A DNA stretch of 64,000 nucleotides from Rhodeus uyekii (GCA_037043235.1 JAWRVZ010000055.1:1786001-1850000); one strand, 5' to 3'. Positions 13,701 through 21,690 are shown, numbered from the stretch's first letter. The notes: generated by a model not told the origin, from the letters alone. Numbers and translations: made by a program.

Positions 13701-16700
13701 TGAAGAGTGGAGTGACATGAGACCTTTTCGGTTGGTTGAAGACCAGACGAGCTGCTGCATTCTGGATCAGTTGCAGGGGTTTGATTGCATTTGCAGGAAG
13801 CCCAACCAGAAGAGCGTTGCAGTAGTCCAGTCTGGAAATGACCATGGCCTGCACCAGAAGTTGCGTAGCTTGCTCAGTTAGGAATGGCCTGATCCTTCTG
13901 ATGTTGTACAGTGCAAACCTGCATGATCGAGCCGTCTTTGCAATGTGGTCCTTGAAGGTCAGCTGGTCCTCAAAGATCACTCCAAGATTTCTGACAGACT
14001 TTGAAGGGGTAATCGTGGTAGCACTGATCTGGATAGTGAAATCATGCTGTCGGGTTGGATCGGCAGGAAAGACTAAAAGCTCCGTCTTTGCCAGGTTGAG
14101 CTGCAGATGATGCTCTTTCATCCATGTCGAGATGTCCGCTAGGCAGCTTGTGATTCTCGCAGCCACCGTTGGATCATCTGGTTGAAATGATATGTAGAGC
14201 TGAGTGTCATCTGCGAAGCAGTGATAGGAGAAGCCGTGTGCCTCTATGATGGGACCCAGTGATGTGGTGTACATGGAGAAGAGAAGTGGTCCAAGAACTG
14301 AGCCCTGTGGAACACCAGTGATCAGTTGACATTCTTTGGAGACCTCCCCGCACCATGCCACCCTGAAGGACCTATCCGTGAGATAGGATTCAAACCACTG
14401 AAGGGGAGTTCCGGTGATGCCCAGTGACGAGAGGGTAGATAAAAGGATTTGGTGATTAACAGTGTCAAAGGCAGCAGAAAGATCCAAAAGAATGAGAACT
14501 GACGATTTTGAATCAGCTTTTGCACTCCTTAGAGCTTCCGTGACAGATAGTAATGCCGTCTCGGTTGAATGGCCCTTCTTGAAGCCAGAATGGTTGATGT
14601 CCAACCGGTCATTCTGAGACAGAAAAGAAGATACTTGGTTAAAAACAACACGTTCAAGAGTTTTAGATATGAATGGTAGGAGAGAGACAGGTCTGTAATT
14701 ATCAACGAGTGATGCATTCAATGTGGGTTTTTTGAGCAGTGGGGTTACCCGAGCCTGCTTGAACGCGGTGGGGAAGGATCCCGTGTGAAGGGATGTGTTG
14801 ATGATGTGAGTAAGTGCTGGTAAGATTGTAGGAGAGATGGCTTGTAGAAGGTGTGAGGGGATTGGGTCTAAAGGGCAGGTGGTTGGATGGCTGGAAAGGA
14901 GAAGTTTAGATATGTCTACCTCAGTGAGTGGAGAGAAGGTTGAGAGAGTGTTTCTGGCTTCAGAGGGCAGTGTACATTCGTGTGTGAGTGGAGGTGAGAA
15001 CTGGCTACTGATAGTTGCAGTTTTGTTAATAAAGAAATGGGCAAAATCATTTGCAGTTAAAGAGGTAGAGGGAGGTGGTGGAGGGGGAGAGAGTAGAGAG
15101 TTGAATGTTTTGAAAAGTGCATGCATGTTGAAAGTGCTGTTGATCTTGGTGTGGAAGTGTAAAGATTTAGCAGTATGGACATCATATATGATAAACAAAC
15201 CCCGACTACGAACCAGCACAAGACCGCAAACACGGACGGATTAAAGTGACTCACATAATGTAGAGCACGCGAGAACGAGGAACCACTCGTCTTGTGCGCT
15301 CACGACAAAGATGAACACACGAGTCTTGAATACCTGAATCCCGACACAAGACCGAAACTGAACCAGACCAAAAAATCGTGACCGGACAACATAATCTGCA
15401 CACAACACGCTACACAGACAAGAGTGCGAGCGAATCGACACTCAAAGCCGTGTGCGCGCACAAATCACGAGACATTACAGTAGTGTTACAAAAACCAATA
15501 AATCACTAGACTGAATGTGGCAGAACCCTGACACTGGTATTCTCACAAGCATTTGCCCATGTTTATATTTATTAACTTTAAATGTATTAACTAGCAAACC
15601 AATGTTTATGCTCTTACCAACTTACTGTTCTGTTTATTACTCATCTCCTCCTTTGGCTGTTTTCAATTCTCAGGAGTGACAGTCAATGTCGTACAAAGCG
15701 TGGCCTTTGCCGTTTCACCTCCGTGCAGTCCTTTAGCTCACTGTCCTCCAAGCAAAGCACCTCAAGTTCAGGCTGCGCTGGCAGGAAAGCCACAGGCTGT
15801 GACCGGAGGCCAGGACGTGTTGGTTCACAAACGTCTTGAGCAAACCAGCACGTCTCTCGAGGCAGCACTTAAAGTTGTGGAGAGGAAGTTGGCTCAGGAA
15901 GATCCAGCAGAAAGGTAACACAAACCACTTATTTTTGTCTCTTTGTATCTGACCTCTGTCAAAGAAGTATTAAACAGCTTGAATCCTCTTTTTCACATAG
16001 TAGATGAAATTCTGTATTTCGATGAGACAGCCTTGCAGATGGTACTATAATGACCGAATGACCACTTGTCACAACAAGCCTGCTGGGAAATCTAGCAATA
16101 AGTGATCTCCCTAAAACTAGTGCCTGTTTTTCCTTTGACTCTTTGATAGTTTTGGCTGCAATGAAGACAGATTGCTGATGTCCTTATCTCGTGGACAGAG
16201 ACAGATGGTGTCTCAACAATTTAGATTTTAATTTGACTCCCCTCCTATTTTATCACAACAAATCCACTGTCAGCAGTGTTGCTGGTCAATCTGTCTGCAT
16301 TGAACCTTATTTTACATTTTAAACAGACTTAGTTCATAGCGTAGCATATGCTAATAAAGGATAAACTCTCACAGTCAATATGTTTTACATAAAGTAAACC
16401 CACTCCAGACTATATTCATTAGTATATATTGTATACTATGTATTAGACTTTTATTTTAAAAAAATAAGTAAAAAATTAGACATTGAAAAACATTTTAAAC
16501 TGTAGTATGCTACTGTATCTTATTAAATGACAGTTTAATTAAGGCTGTCATTTATATTTTAATTGCATAATATTAAATTAATTTAGTAATACATTAGTGC
16601 TCATGGTATATTTTCTTTATATAAATGTTTTGAAAGAAGTATCATAAGAGACCCAGGCTGTATTTATTACCATTGAAGTATTACTGTATTTTCCCACATA

Positions 16701-17647
16701 TAACCGCAGACGCAGATAACCCGCGGGTTTTGGGGGTTTGTGTAAAACAATTCTTGGTATAACCCACACCTTTATATAACCCGCACCCATAGATTTATGA
16801 ACTTTTTTGTGTAATTTCACATTTCGAATGTTGCTCGCATGACGTCAATTATCCATAACTCTTCAGGCTCGGTACACAGTGCTTGTGCGTGAAATTCAAA
16901 CATTAAGAAAACAAACACAAGTCAGAATCAGAACAAAAAGAAAAAGCAGTAACCAATATATTGAAATATTTATATGTGTAAAAAATGTGTGACATAGCCC
17001 ACACCCTTATATAACCCGCACCCCCCTCCGGAGTTGGTAAAATCTGGTATAACCCGCGGGGTTATATGCAGGAAAATACGTATTACTATTTTCAATAACT
17101 GTTTTGTTTTTTAATATCTTTTAAAATGTAATTTATTCATCTGATGGTAAAGCTAAATTTTCAGCATCATTACTTCAGTCCTCATTGTGACATAATTCTA
17201 ATTCTTTTTGTTCTCAAGAAACATTTCTTAATTTTTACAACGCTGAAAACAATTGTGCTGCTTGATATTTTTGTGGAAACTGTGATGCACTGGTTTTAAA
17301 GGATACTTTGAATAGATAGTTCAAAAGAACAAAAATTATTGTGGAAATTAAAGGAAATCTTTTGTAACATTTTAAATGTCTTTATTGTTACTTTTGATCA
17401 TCCTTGTTAATAAAAATCTTGCATACTCATTATTTAAAATAATCGAGGAACTGGGGGTAATATTAGCCATGAATATAAATAACGTTTTTCTTCAAATAAA
17501 TGATAAATGCTCCTTCTCAACTTTATTTTTGGTCTTTTTCTCTCTCTCAGGGGGGTTAACACCGTGAAGGCAGCTGGGAACATTCTTGATGATATAGGGA
17601 ACATGTTCGATGATCTTGCTGACCAGCTGGAAGCCATGTTGGATTGA
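2041..17647 (+). CDS. caskin2: Caskin-2, 3' part of gene (ten coding exons, partial at 5' end)
   Basis: Caskins are neuronal and vascular scaffold proteins built from ankyrin repeats, an SH3 domain, two SAM domains, a proline-rich region and a conserved C-terminal tail. About 908 residues are encoded here, from the linker before the SAM domains to the stop at 17645-17647. Exons: 2041 (or 2057)-2130, 2527-2660, 6367-6445, 7797-7879, 9322-9432, 9639-9740, 10545-10683, 11292-12944, 15674-15914, 17551-17647. All junctions are GT-AG and phases join without a break. The motifs GDRNSVGS, SQESIG.RS.GSG, PFAEEG..TIKQR, SYATLTR.PGRS, GPPPPPPKRLSS and ESDTVKRR, and the tail ILDDI..MFDDLADQLEAMLD, fit Caskin-2 better than Caskin-1 as I recall the two human paralogues. 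Ankyrin and SH3 exons should lie upstream of base 1. The gene runs tail-to-tail with nme2. The family call is firm; the paralogue call is somewhat less so. Confidence 0.92.
2527..2660 (+). CDS. caskin2: caskin2 exon, Ser/Gly-rich linker
   Basis: Joins in phase to the preceding exon (G|GA) and encodes GDRNSVGSAGSMGSSRSAGS and on to VVQDSNK. It is a low-complexity Ser/Gly linker typical of Caskin-2 before the SAM domains. The acceptor ttccatcag and donor AAG|gtgggc are clean, and the exon ends in phase 0. Confidence 0.9.
2788..2989. mobile_element. Short inverted-repeat element (MITE)
   Basis: The ends gctgcttccgaaatcg and ctatttcggacacagc are imperfect inverted repeats around a TA-rich core with several tactatgta-type repeats. 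The length is 202 bp and there is no coding capacity. It lies in the caskin2 intron. Confidence 0.6.
3405..3498. repeat. (TA)n microsatellite
   Basis: Uninterrupted alternating TA of about 94 bp directly upstream of the Tc1-like element, whose target is TA. Confidence 0.97.
3513..4735 (+). mobile_element. Tc1/mariner-like transposon, degenerate
   Basis: The left end reads tactcacctaaagagttattaggaacacctg. The right end holds the inverted counterpart ttcctaataatacttt. About 1.2 kb, the normal Tc1 length, sits in the caskin2 intron in the same orientation as the gene. It encloses a broken transposase. Confidence 0.85.
3663..4720 (+). pseudogene. Tc1-like transposase, inactivated
   Basis: A DNA-binding helix-turn-helix remnant is followed by an open piece (3834-4433) with RRMGYNSRRP, WYDESRF (first Asp), SDGRVRIWH, GGGGVMVWG and QQDNAPCHKA (second Asp). 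A TGA at 4431-4433 ends the frame. Downstream, after a frame change, SPDLNPIEHF carries the expected final Glu but is followed by TGA (4526-4528), then VVEWELRALDVHP and LWANISKKCFQHLVESMPRR. At least two stops and two frame changes make it non-functional. Confidence 0.9.
4755..4870 (+). repeat. Dispersed cyprinid repeat, copy B left part
   Basis: The motifs cattttcagcatcattac, ccagtcttcagtgtcacatg and cattctgatatgctgatt match the family. The right part of what may be the same copy resumes at about 5825, so later insertions lie between. Confidence 0.7.
5204..5238. repeat. (TA)n microsatellite
   Basis: A short alternating TA run ending in acacac, next to the inverted-repeat element that starts at 5242. 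Confidence 0.9.
5242..5794. mobile_element. Inverted-repeat DNA element with acagtaatacc ends
   Basis: Left end acagtaataccttgagata, right end gatctcaaggtattactgta: inverted repeats of about 18 bp. The interior repeats gagatacgag-like motifs. About 550 bp, no transposase. A related element with acagtaatgcc ends lies at 33624-34466. The TIR style suits Tc1/mariner/pogo elements, but this is inference. Confidence 0.7.
5825..5940 (+). repeat. Dispersed cyprinid repeat, copy B right part
   Basis: Contains gtcactcttttgatcaatt, tgcatctttgctgaataaaagtattaat and taaacttttgaacggtagtgc, the right half and terminus of the family. Confidence 0.75.
6367..6445 (+). CDS. caskin2: caskin2 exon, linker
   Basis: A 79-base exon between the acceptor cctacatgtag and the donor TTCAG|gtcagc. 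It encodes LPPSAGELVEQCSQVHDPSK followed by QMDPHS. The PSAGE start is the recognisable Caskin-2 piece. It begins in phase 0 and leaves one base (G) for the next exon, as required. Intron sequence of about 3.7 kb lies before it, holding a MITE and a Tc1-like relic. Confidence 0.8.
7759..7788. repeat. (TG)n microsatellite at a caskin2 acceptor
   Basis: About 15 TG units immediately before gcgctttag, the acceptor of the exon at 7797. Confidence 0.97.
7797..7879 (+). CDS. caskin2: caskin2 exon with TG-repeat 3' splice site
   Basis: An 83-base exon encoding GALGRRIPLSSSRPGEQHVV and on to HLDCR. It accepts the G from the previous exon and ends in phase 0 before gtaagg. The RPGEQ piece resembles the RSGEQ segment of Caskin-2. 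It is poorly conserved but phase-compatible on both sides. The acceptor is preceded by a TG dinucleotide run rather than a normal pyrimidine tract. Confidence 0.7.
8210..9165. repeat. Repeat block with a 95-bp direct repeat
   Basis: A segment beginning cttcatccagccatcaa, continuing through caatctccaacc and ctgttattgaa to gctctgttgcc, occurs at 8464-8562 and again at 9067-9160 with about 85-90 percent identity. The block includes an aataaacctg sequence near 8610. It could be retroelement LTR material, but no coding domain is visible. It lies in a caskin2 intron. Confidence 0.5.
9322..9432 (+). CDS. caskin2: caskin2 exon, first SAM domain (N-terminal part)
   Basis: Thirty-seven codons, phase 0 at both ends, from DAEAIYQWLCEFQLEQY to AGYDVPTISRMTPE. 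This is the first four helices of caskin SAM1. The AGYD.PTISRMTPEDL signature is shared by caskins. The SAM tandem mediates self-association of the scaffold. Confidence 0.95.
9639..9740 (+). CDS. caskin2: caskin2 exon, end of SAM1 and inter-SAM linker
   Basis: Thirty-four codons, DLTAIGVTKPGHRKKI followed by SIEISNLNIPEWLPDYIP. It completes the fifth helix of SAM1 (GVTKPGHRKKI) and carries the IPEWLP linker into SAM2. The acceptor is ttggttttag-like, the donor is CCA|gtaatt, and the phase is 0 on both sides. Confidence 0.95.
9879..10483. mobile_element. Non-autonomous DNA element with ttaaagggttag ends
   Basis: Left end ttaaagggttagtacaccc, right end gggtgagctaaccctttaa, inverted repeats of about 19 bp. 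Internal ctcaccctcatggcgttcc and aacccgtaagacttttgttc are hallmarks of a very common cyprinid repeat. It fills most of the 804-bp intron between two SAM exons. Fragments of the same family occur at about 35300 and 58880-58975. Confidence 0.85.
10545..10683 (+). CDS. caskin2: caskin2 exon, second SAM domain
   Basis: Encodes SDIGKWLSAIGLPQYQKNLA through ITWEDLQEIGIIKL, most of SAM2. The last base is completed by the next exon to give the Gly of KLGHQKK. It is flanked by two introns that consist almost entirely of short inverted-repeat elements. Confidence 0.95.
10701..11179. mobile_element. Complete copy of the dispersed cyprinid repeat
   Basis: Starts cactctaccattcaaatgtt and ends aaacatttgaatggtagtg, clear inverted repeats. 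Inside are cagtgtcattactcttcagtg, gttgaaaacagttcaaaagaac and cacttttgatcaatg. About 480 of the 608 bases of this intron are the element. Confidence 0.85.
11292..12944 (+). CDS. caskin2: caskin2 long exon, proline/serine-rich region
   Basis: A 1653-base exon that starts by finishing SAM2 (GHQKKLMLAVKKL) and then encodes about 530 residues of disordered sequence. Landmarks in order are ELVAIE, LTFQDSELS, SQESIG, PKPGSP-type and SPP proline clusters, SKKRTQSLSRYAMSDGEND, SYATLTRKPGRS, RSHSFAIRAKRKGPPPPPPK, SAGSVRSIAAKLE, NRRRTTSESS, PFAEEGKVTIKQR and ESDTVKRR. These give many possible Ser phosphorylation and SH3/EVH1-binding sites. A long open frame on the opposite strand (12214-12741) is a by-product of this composition. 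Confidence 0.95.
13170..15185 (-). mobile_element. L2/CR1-clade LINE, 5'-truncated, antisense in caskin2 intron
   Basis: A non-LTR retrotransposon that moves by target-primed reverse transcription. The minus-strand ORF (15219-13564) has NYRPVSLLPFISKTLERVV, LLDLSAAFDTVNH (first catalytic Asp), GVPQGSVLGPLLF and CFADDTQLY (FADD active site). It then has LNLAKTELLVFP, SRLDYCNALL and SLHWLPLAARIKFK. After one in-frame TGA (13564-13566) the same frame continues to SFTTPGWW. A one-base loss near 13435 disrupts the last residues. The 3' end carries catttagcagacgctttta and ccaaagcgacttacag, typical of teleost L2 tails. The endonuclease part is missing. The clade name is from motif style, not a phylogeny. 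Confidence 0.88.
15238..15533. repeat. Second copy of the ccctgaca-ended repeat (right part)
   Basis: Shares about 280 bases with the end of 907-1681 and ends in the identical gtggcagaaccctgaca. It abuts the truncated 5' end of the LINE. Confidence 0.75.
15674..15914 (+). CDS. caskin2: caskin2 penultimate exon
   Basis: Starts G|GA GTG and encodes a short proline-rich piece followed by KRLEQTSTSLEAALKVVERK, a predicted helix conserved near the caskin C-terminus. It ends in phase 2 (AG), which the last exon completes. Confidence 0.93.
16680..17083. mobile_element. Inverted-repeat element with ATAACCCGC motifs, copy 1
   Basis: Left end tactgtattttcccacatata, right end tatatgcaggaaaatacgta. Inside, taacccgcggg and cttatataacccgcaccc recur. 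About 400 bp and non-coding. It lies in the last caskin2 intron. Relatives are at about 49934-50345 and 63282-63560. Confidence 0.8.
17100..17430 (+). repeat. Dispersed cyprinid repeat, copy D
   Basis: The motifs ttttcagcatcattacttcag, gctgaaaacaattgtgctgc, gatagttcaaaagaacaaa and cttttgatcatccttg are in family order. It is intronic, directly downstream of the previous element. Confidence 0.7.
17551..17647 (+). CDS. caskin2: caskin2 last coding exon (caskin tail)
   Basis: Encodes RGVNTVKAAGNILDDIGNMF then DDLADQLEAMLD and TGA. This is the short conserved C-terminal motif that ends every caskin, so the stop is at the expected place. The acceptor is the strong tctctctctcag. Confidence 0.95.
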
Positions 17648-19245
17648 TGTACTGGAGTTCTTATAACCTTTGCGTGGGGCCTTCACATGCGAGCTTCTGG
17701 ATGTTTTAGACATGCAATATCTAACTTCTCACACTTTGTTTACAACACACCTTGGTGGTCCTGCTTACAAGTATTGGTTTTAACAGTGGAATTAAATTAG
17801 CTAATTTAACATACCCATGCACTTGTTGGGTGGATCCACAATTTCCACAAAAGATCCACTTGGGAACTTTAACTTCTCTCTTACCAAGTTGTTGCTTTCT
17901 GCGTCTTCGGTTTGATCGGACAGGATATCTGCAGTGAAAATTGCAGAATGCAAGCACTTACTGTTTAGATCTACTGTACTAAAGCTCTTCCAACAGAGAC
18001 ACTTTAATTTCCTGTTGTGCTCAGATCAAGACTCACAGTTGGCCTCTAGCAAATGGACATATGGTATAAAATCTAAGTGAGATACAACCTGAACTCTGTT
18101 TCAAATGGTTGGGATTTATCACTCTTCAATTATGTTTTCTGTAGACTAGAGGATCATTTATTTGGTTCAAAAGTAAGCAATAATACAACTAATCGAAACA
18201 TAACCAAGAAAACTGCTCAGCGGACATCATCGGGTAATGACCCAAACCTCATGGACCAAGTATGTTTGAAATTTCATGTCCTGCCAACAGATTCAGTGCT
18301 GCACTGTACATTATATGTTTCAATCTTAGCGTAAAAATTCAAATAGATCTTAAAATGTTAGGAAAATTATTTAACATAATAGAGCAATAGTATATTTTGA
18401 CAACCATTGTGTTTTGGGAAAGAGTAAAAGTAGTATGGATTACATCTATTATATATTTTTGTACCAGAATGATAATTTATTTGCTTTGTCATGTTAAAAA
18501 GGGACAGTCCCTCTTTGTAAATGCTGTCACTCTGGTTGAAATTGACAGGCAAAAATAGAAACTGTTGCAAAGCACAATTTTTTTTGGCTCGGCTGACCAA
18601 GAGGGAACTTGCATTTTAATAAACTGGGGCCCATGTGGTTAAAACACAAAATTTCACCAAACTATAGGACAAGAAGTGTTCAAATGGAGCGTTAAAGTCT
18701 TGAAAGGCTTTTCACTTCTGTGACTCTTGTGCACTTTTAACACGTTTATGTAGTGTATGCACTATGTATCTTTTGTTGTATCAATTTATTTCTGCATGTA
18801 CTGTACACTGGTAAGACAACCAGTACTTGACTGAAAGAGACTTTCTCTAACTGTTCGATGTAAACAACATTGTTCAAAAGAATCGCATTTGTAATCACTG
18901 CGAGAAGACCAGACCATCCTGTTCTTGCATGCTTTTTTTTTTTTCTAAGTAGCAATCTAGCATTATAGATTTTGTATTATGTGACATAATGATATTTTAA
19001 TGGACTTTATGAAAACAGCACTGCTGGTGCTTCAGTATCATTTAAATGGGCACTGTGTACTTTATTTCCCAAGTTCATTCCTTTCTGCAGTGCTTTGTGT
19101 GGCATTGCTCTGTCAAAAACTAGACACATGGTTCGTTGCCTGAATGGGGCCATGAGTACCGTATAGTAAGTATAAATAGGCTTCTAATTCATCCATTTGA
19201 ACTACTTGAAGTATTATGTTTAATAAAAATAAAATCTTAAACAGA
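17648..19245 (+). other. caskin2: caskin2 3' UTR
   Basis: Non-coding AT-rich sequence of about 1.6 kb between the caskin2 stop and the AATAAA at 19222-19227. No further exon or structured RNA is evident. The exact cleavage point, about 15-25 bases after the signal, is inferred. Confidence 0.6.
19222..19227 (+). promoter_or_regulatory. Poly(A) signal AATAAA for caskin2
   Basis: A canonical hexamer, followed after 7 bases by a partly overlapping AAATAAAATC context. It is the last good plus-strand signal before the convergent nme2 gene. Confidence 0.6.
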
Positions 19246-19290
19246 ATTATATGTGTCGAAAGTGTCACTCAAACTCGCAGAATTTCTTGT

Positions 19291-19296
19291 TTTATT
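19291..19296 (-). promoter_or_regulatory. Poly(A) signal AATAAA for nme2
   Basis: TTTATT on the plus strand reads AATAAA on the minus strand, about 80 bases past the nme2 stop. A short 3' UTR is usual for this gene family. Confidence 0.55.
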
Positions 19297-19374
19297 GTAA
19301 AGACAAACACCAGAAACCAGGGGGGTGGAGGGAATTAATCAAAAGCGGAAAAGTGCAGAAAAAGAAGAAAGTGT

Positions 19375-19492
19375 TCAGCCATTGAGCCAGCTGTCTTGAC
19401 ATTTGACGTAATCACAGATCTCGTCTGGTTTGAACCACAGGTTGATCTCAGCATTGGCACTTTCGACAGAATCACTGCCGTGAATGATGTTC
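19375..19492 (-). CDS. nme2a: nme2 coding exon 4 (catalytic His)
   Basis: Completes Arg115 and encodes NIIHGSDSVESANAEINLWF to DSWLNG and TGA. It contains the phospho-accepting His119 in NIIHGSD and the LWFKPDE element. The C-terminus SWLNG differs from the usual WIYE-type ending but has the right length. Confidence 0.95.
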
Positions 19493-21032
19493 CTGAATAG
19501 AAAGCAATTTAATATTAGCAAATAATTAGTGCATGTAAATAAATTAAAATGACATGCATCCAAGTTAGTAGTAGGTAAGATGTCTGTAATGTTTTTGAAA
19601 GTCTCATATGCACACCAAGGTTACATTTATTTCACTGAAAACAGTAAAAACTGTAATACTGTGAATTATTATGATTCAAAATTAATGCTGAATTTTCAGC
19701 ATCATGACTCCACTCTTCAGTGTCACATTTCTCAGAAACCGTTCTGATCATATGCTGATTTGATGCTCAAGAATCATTTCTGATTATTATCAATGTTGAA
19801 AACACTTGTCCTGCCTAATATTGTTGTGTAAACTGTAATGCATTTTTTTTTTCAGGATTATTTGATGTTCAAATCAAAGTTCATTTGCAAGGGCCTTTCA
19901 AAGGATTAAGTGAAGTGAATGGATGACACAATGACGCTCTTGAATTCAAGTCGATTCAGTAATAAAATCGAAAAAATAGATTTTGAAGTTTCTAAAGAAT
20001 AGCATTTGAAGAAAAGAGCAGAAATCGTTTGTAACACTGCAAAATTATATTTTAAAATATTCTTAAAGAGTATAGGCTCTTATTAGTATGGGAGGGGTTT
20101 AGAGAGACTGAATCTTCGAACAAACAATTTTTTAGATACTTTGACAAACGAAGTAATGTTCAATGTATATTATGATAAAATTAAAGTGATTTTTGAGCCT
20201 AGATGCATGTAAATCTGTTGTAGGAAACTTTTAAAATAGCATAATAGGAGCCCTTTAAAATAAAAGTCGTCAATGTGATATTTTAGAATGAGTGCTTACC
20301 GGACAACCTGAACGCAAAAGTCACCTCGGATAGTCCCAGGCTTGGAGTCAATGGGATTAGTCTCACCGAGCATTACTCTGCCGGTTTTTATAACGTTAAA
20401 ACCCTCCCACACCTAAAAATATACCACAGAAATAACGTTAGTACAGTCACCTGCAGAAAGAACATTTATTATCAATAAGGGAGAAACATTATTAAATTCA
20501 AAGCGCCCTTGAGCCACACTCTGGGGAAAATAAATATAAATAGGTTTACCATGGCAACCACAGGGCCAGAGGACATAAAACTGACAAGCCCAGGAAAGAA
20601 AGGGCGATCCTTTAGGTCACCGTAGTGCTGTCTCAGAAGATCCTCATCGGCCTGCGTTGAAGACAAGCGGAAAATACAGCAGTGTAAAGAGTTTCGTGAA
20701 TCCCACATGCCTCTTTGACCTAACATTTTTTGTGACTAAATCTTCATTTTGAAAGTTTTGAGGTCATGATTACTGTAATGAGATGGTCACACGAGAATTT
20801 ATATATAGCAGGTGCAACTTTACATACCTAAAGGAACTAGTAATTGGTTTAACCCCAAAAGGTCTCTGTGTCTGAGAGAGTTGAAGTTCCCTCACTAAAA
20901 ATAGATTTTCTTTATAGTTTTCTAAAATTGTAGACAAATAAAAATCTAAACTACCGTATAGAATTTAAGTTTTTGATCTGTTAAGTAATATAGTAAAAAT
21001 GTAACAATCAGAGAATCAAATTATTTTCAGTG

Positions 21033-21073
<41 letters not shown>

Positions 21074-21524
21074 GAAACCTACATACATGAACACACGTGC
21101 CATTGAAAATAATTTGGCATATTATATTGATTATATTCTTATAATGAGCTTTCAAAATAAAAAAGTAGTGTAGTGTTTTGTAGTGTTATAGAAACCTGTA
21201 TAGTTGTAAATAAAATTACATATTTTTATATTCATAATAGCATATAATAATTTTATCATTGTTCCCATACATCCCTACCTTTTTCCTCTTCATGTTTACT
21301 TTTTATTATATAAATTATTATTATTAAATTGGCTATCTAAAGGAAAGGCAAGTCCAATATAAACTACTGAGATTAAACAGGTTAATTTAATTTACCTGGA
21401 TTAACTTCATAGCGACTAACTTGAACCCTTTCTGTTCGAAGCGCTTGATGATCTCTCCGACGAGTCCCCTTTGCACTCCATCGGGCTTGATGGCAATAAA
21501 AGTACGCTCTTCATTTCCAGACAT
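19375..21524 (-). CDS. nme2a: Nucleoside diphosphate kinase, NME2 type (four coding exons, complete)
   Basis: Transfers the gamma-phosphate from NTPs to NDPs through a phospho-histidine; it acts in the cytosol and nucleus as a hexamer. CDS pieces on the minus strand: 21524-21396, 20651-20550, 20412-20300 and 19492-19375, giving 153 residues, the normal length. Active-site residues are present: Lys13 (AIKPDG), Tyr53, Arg89, Thr95, Arg106, Asn116 and His119 in NIIHGSD (one higher than human numbering). Pro97 of the Kpn loop is kept. Oddly, residue 114 is Val (QVVRN) where the family has Gly (QVGRN). There is no NME3-type signal anchor in the normal frame. The start is the ATG inside cccaATGtc just after an acceptor, so the 5' UTR is split. 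The gene is convergent with caskin2. NME2 identity is strong; the a-copy assignment is a guess from the single, non-tandem arrangement. Confidence 0.93.
19655..20060 (+). repeat. Dispersed cyprinid repeat, copy E
   Basis: Contains gaattttcagcatcatgac, ccactcttcagtgtcacat, attatcaatgttgaaaacac and a degraded right half. It is in the nme2 intron between coding exons 3 and 4. Confidence 0.7.
20300..20412 (-). CDS. nme2a: nme2 coding exon 3 (with Gly-to-Val change)
   Basis: Encodes VWEGFNVIKTGRVMLGETNP through TIRGDFCVQVV, plus two bases of an Arg codon. Arg89, Thr95, Pro97 and Arg106 are in place. The GTC codon at the end gives Val114 in place of the usual Gly. Confidence 0.95.
20550..20651 (-). 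CDS. nme2a: nme2 coding exon 2
   Basis: Thirty-four codons, ADEDLLRQHYGDLKDRPFFP through SSGPVVAM. It contains Tyr53, which stacks on the nucleotide base, and the RPFFPGLV element. The acceptor is caacgcag and the donor is ATG|gtaaac. Confidence 0.95.
21030..21072. repeat. (CA)n/(TA)n microsatellite
   Basis: About 14 CA units followed by 6 TA units in the nme2 intron between coding exons 1 and 2. Confidence 0.93.
21396..21524 (-). CDS. nme2a: nme2 coding exon 1
   Basis: Forty-three codons, MSGNEERTFIAIKPDGVQRG to KLVAMKLIQ, ending in phase 0 before gtaaat. It holds the first beta strand with Lys13. The exon probably starts at 21528, right after the acceptor tttctaatttcag. Confidence 0.95.
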
Positions 21525-21602
21525 TGGGCTGAAATTAGAAAACATAAATACCGGTAAACATACATAAAAAGCAGCTGCTGACAGAACCCCATTCAAACTT
21601 AC

Positions 21603-21690
21603 GTCGTCCCACATTTGGCACAGTGGGCCGGAGGTGTGGATGGGGGTTTCGTTGATGAAACCCCTGACCCCATCGCTACATTTCAAGTGA
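21603..21690 (-). other. Candidate nme2 5' non-coding exon with upstream ORF
   Basis: On the minus strand GGACGAC|gtaagt at 21603 is a near-perfect donor, 74 bases before the acceptor of coding exon 1. An ATG at 21686 opens a frame. After splicing it would stop just inside the main ORF (…GTC TGG AAA TGA), giving an overlapping 33-codon uORF. With the intron retained the same ATG is in frame with the main start. The transcription start is not known. Confidence 0.4.

Noticed and set aside
13838..15244. Plus-strand ORFs of 90 and 135 codons within the LINE
   Set aside because: They are antisense shadows of the reverse-transcriptase frame.
2041..17647. Caskin-1 as the identity of the plus-strand gene
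   Set aside because: The linker GDRNSVGS…GSGQS, SQESIG…GSG and PFAEEG..TIKQR pieces fit Caskin-2. Caskin-1 differs there as I recall it, and only an alignment could settle it fully.
19375..21524. NME3 or NME4 as the identity of the minus-strand gene
   Set aside because: The normal start lacks the hydrophobic or mitochondrial N-terminus of those proteins, and the body has the NME1/2 signatures.
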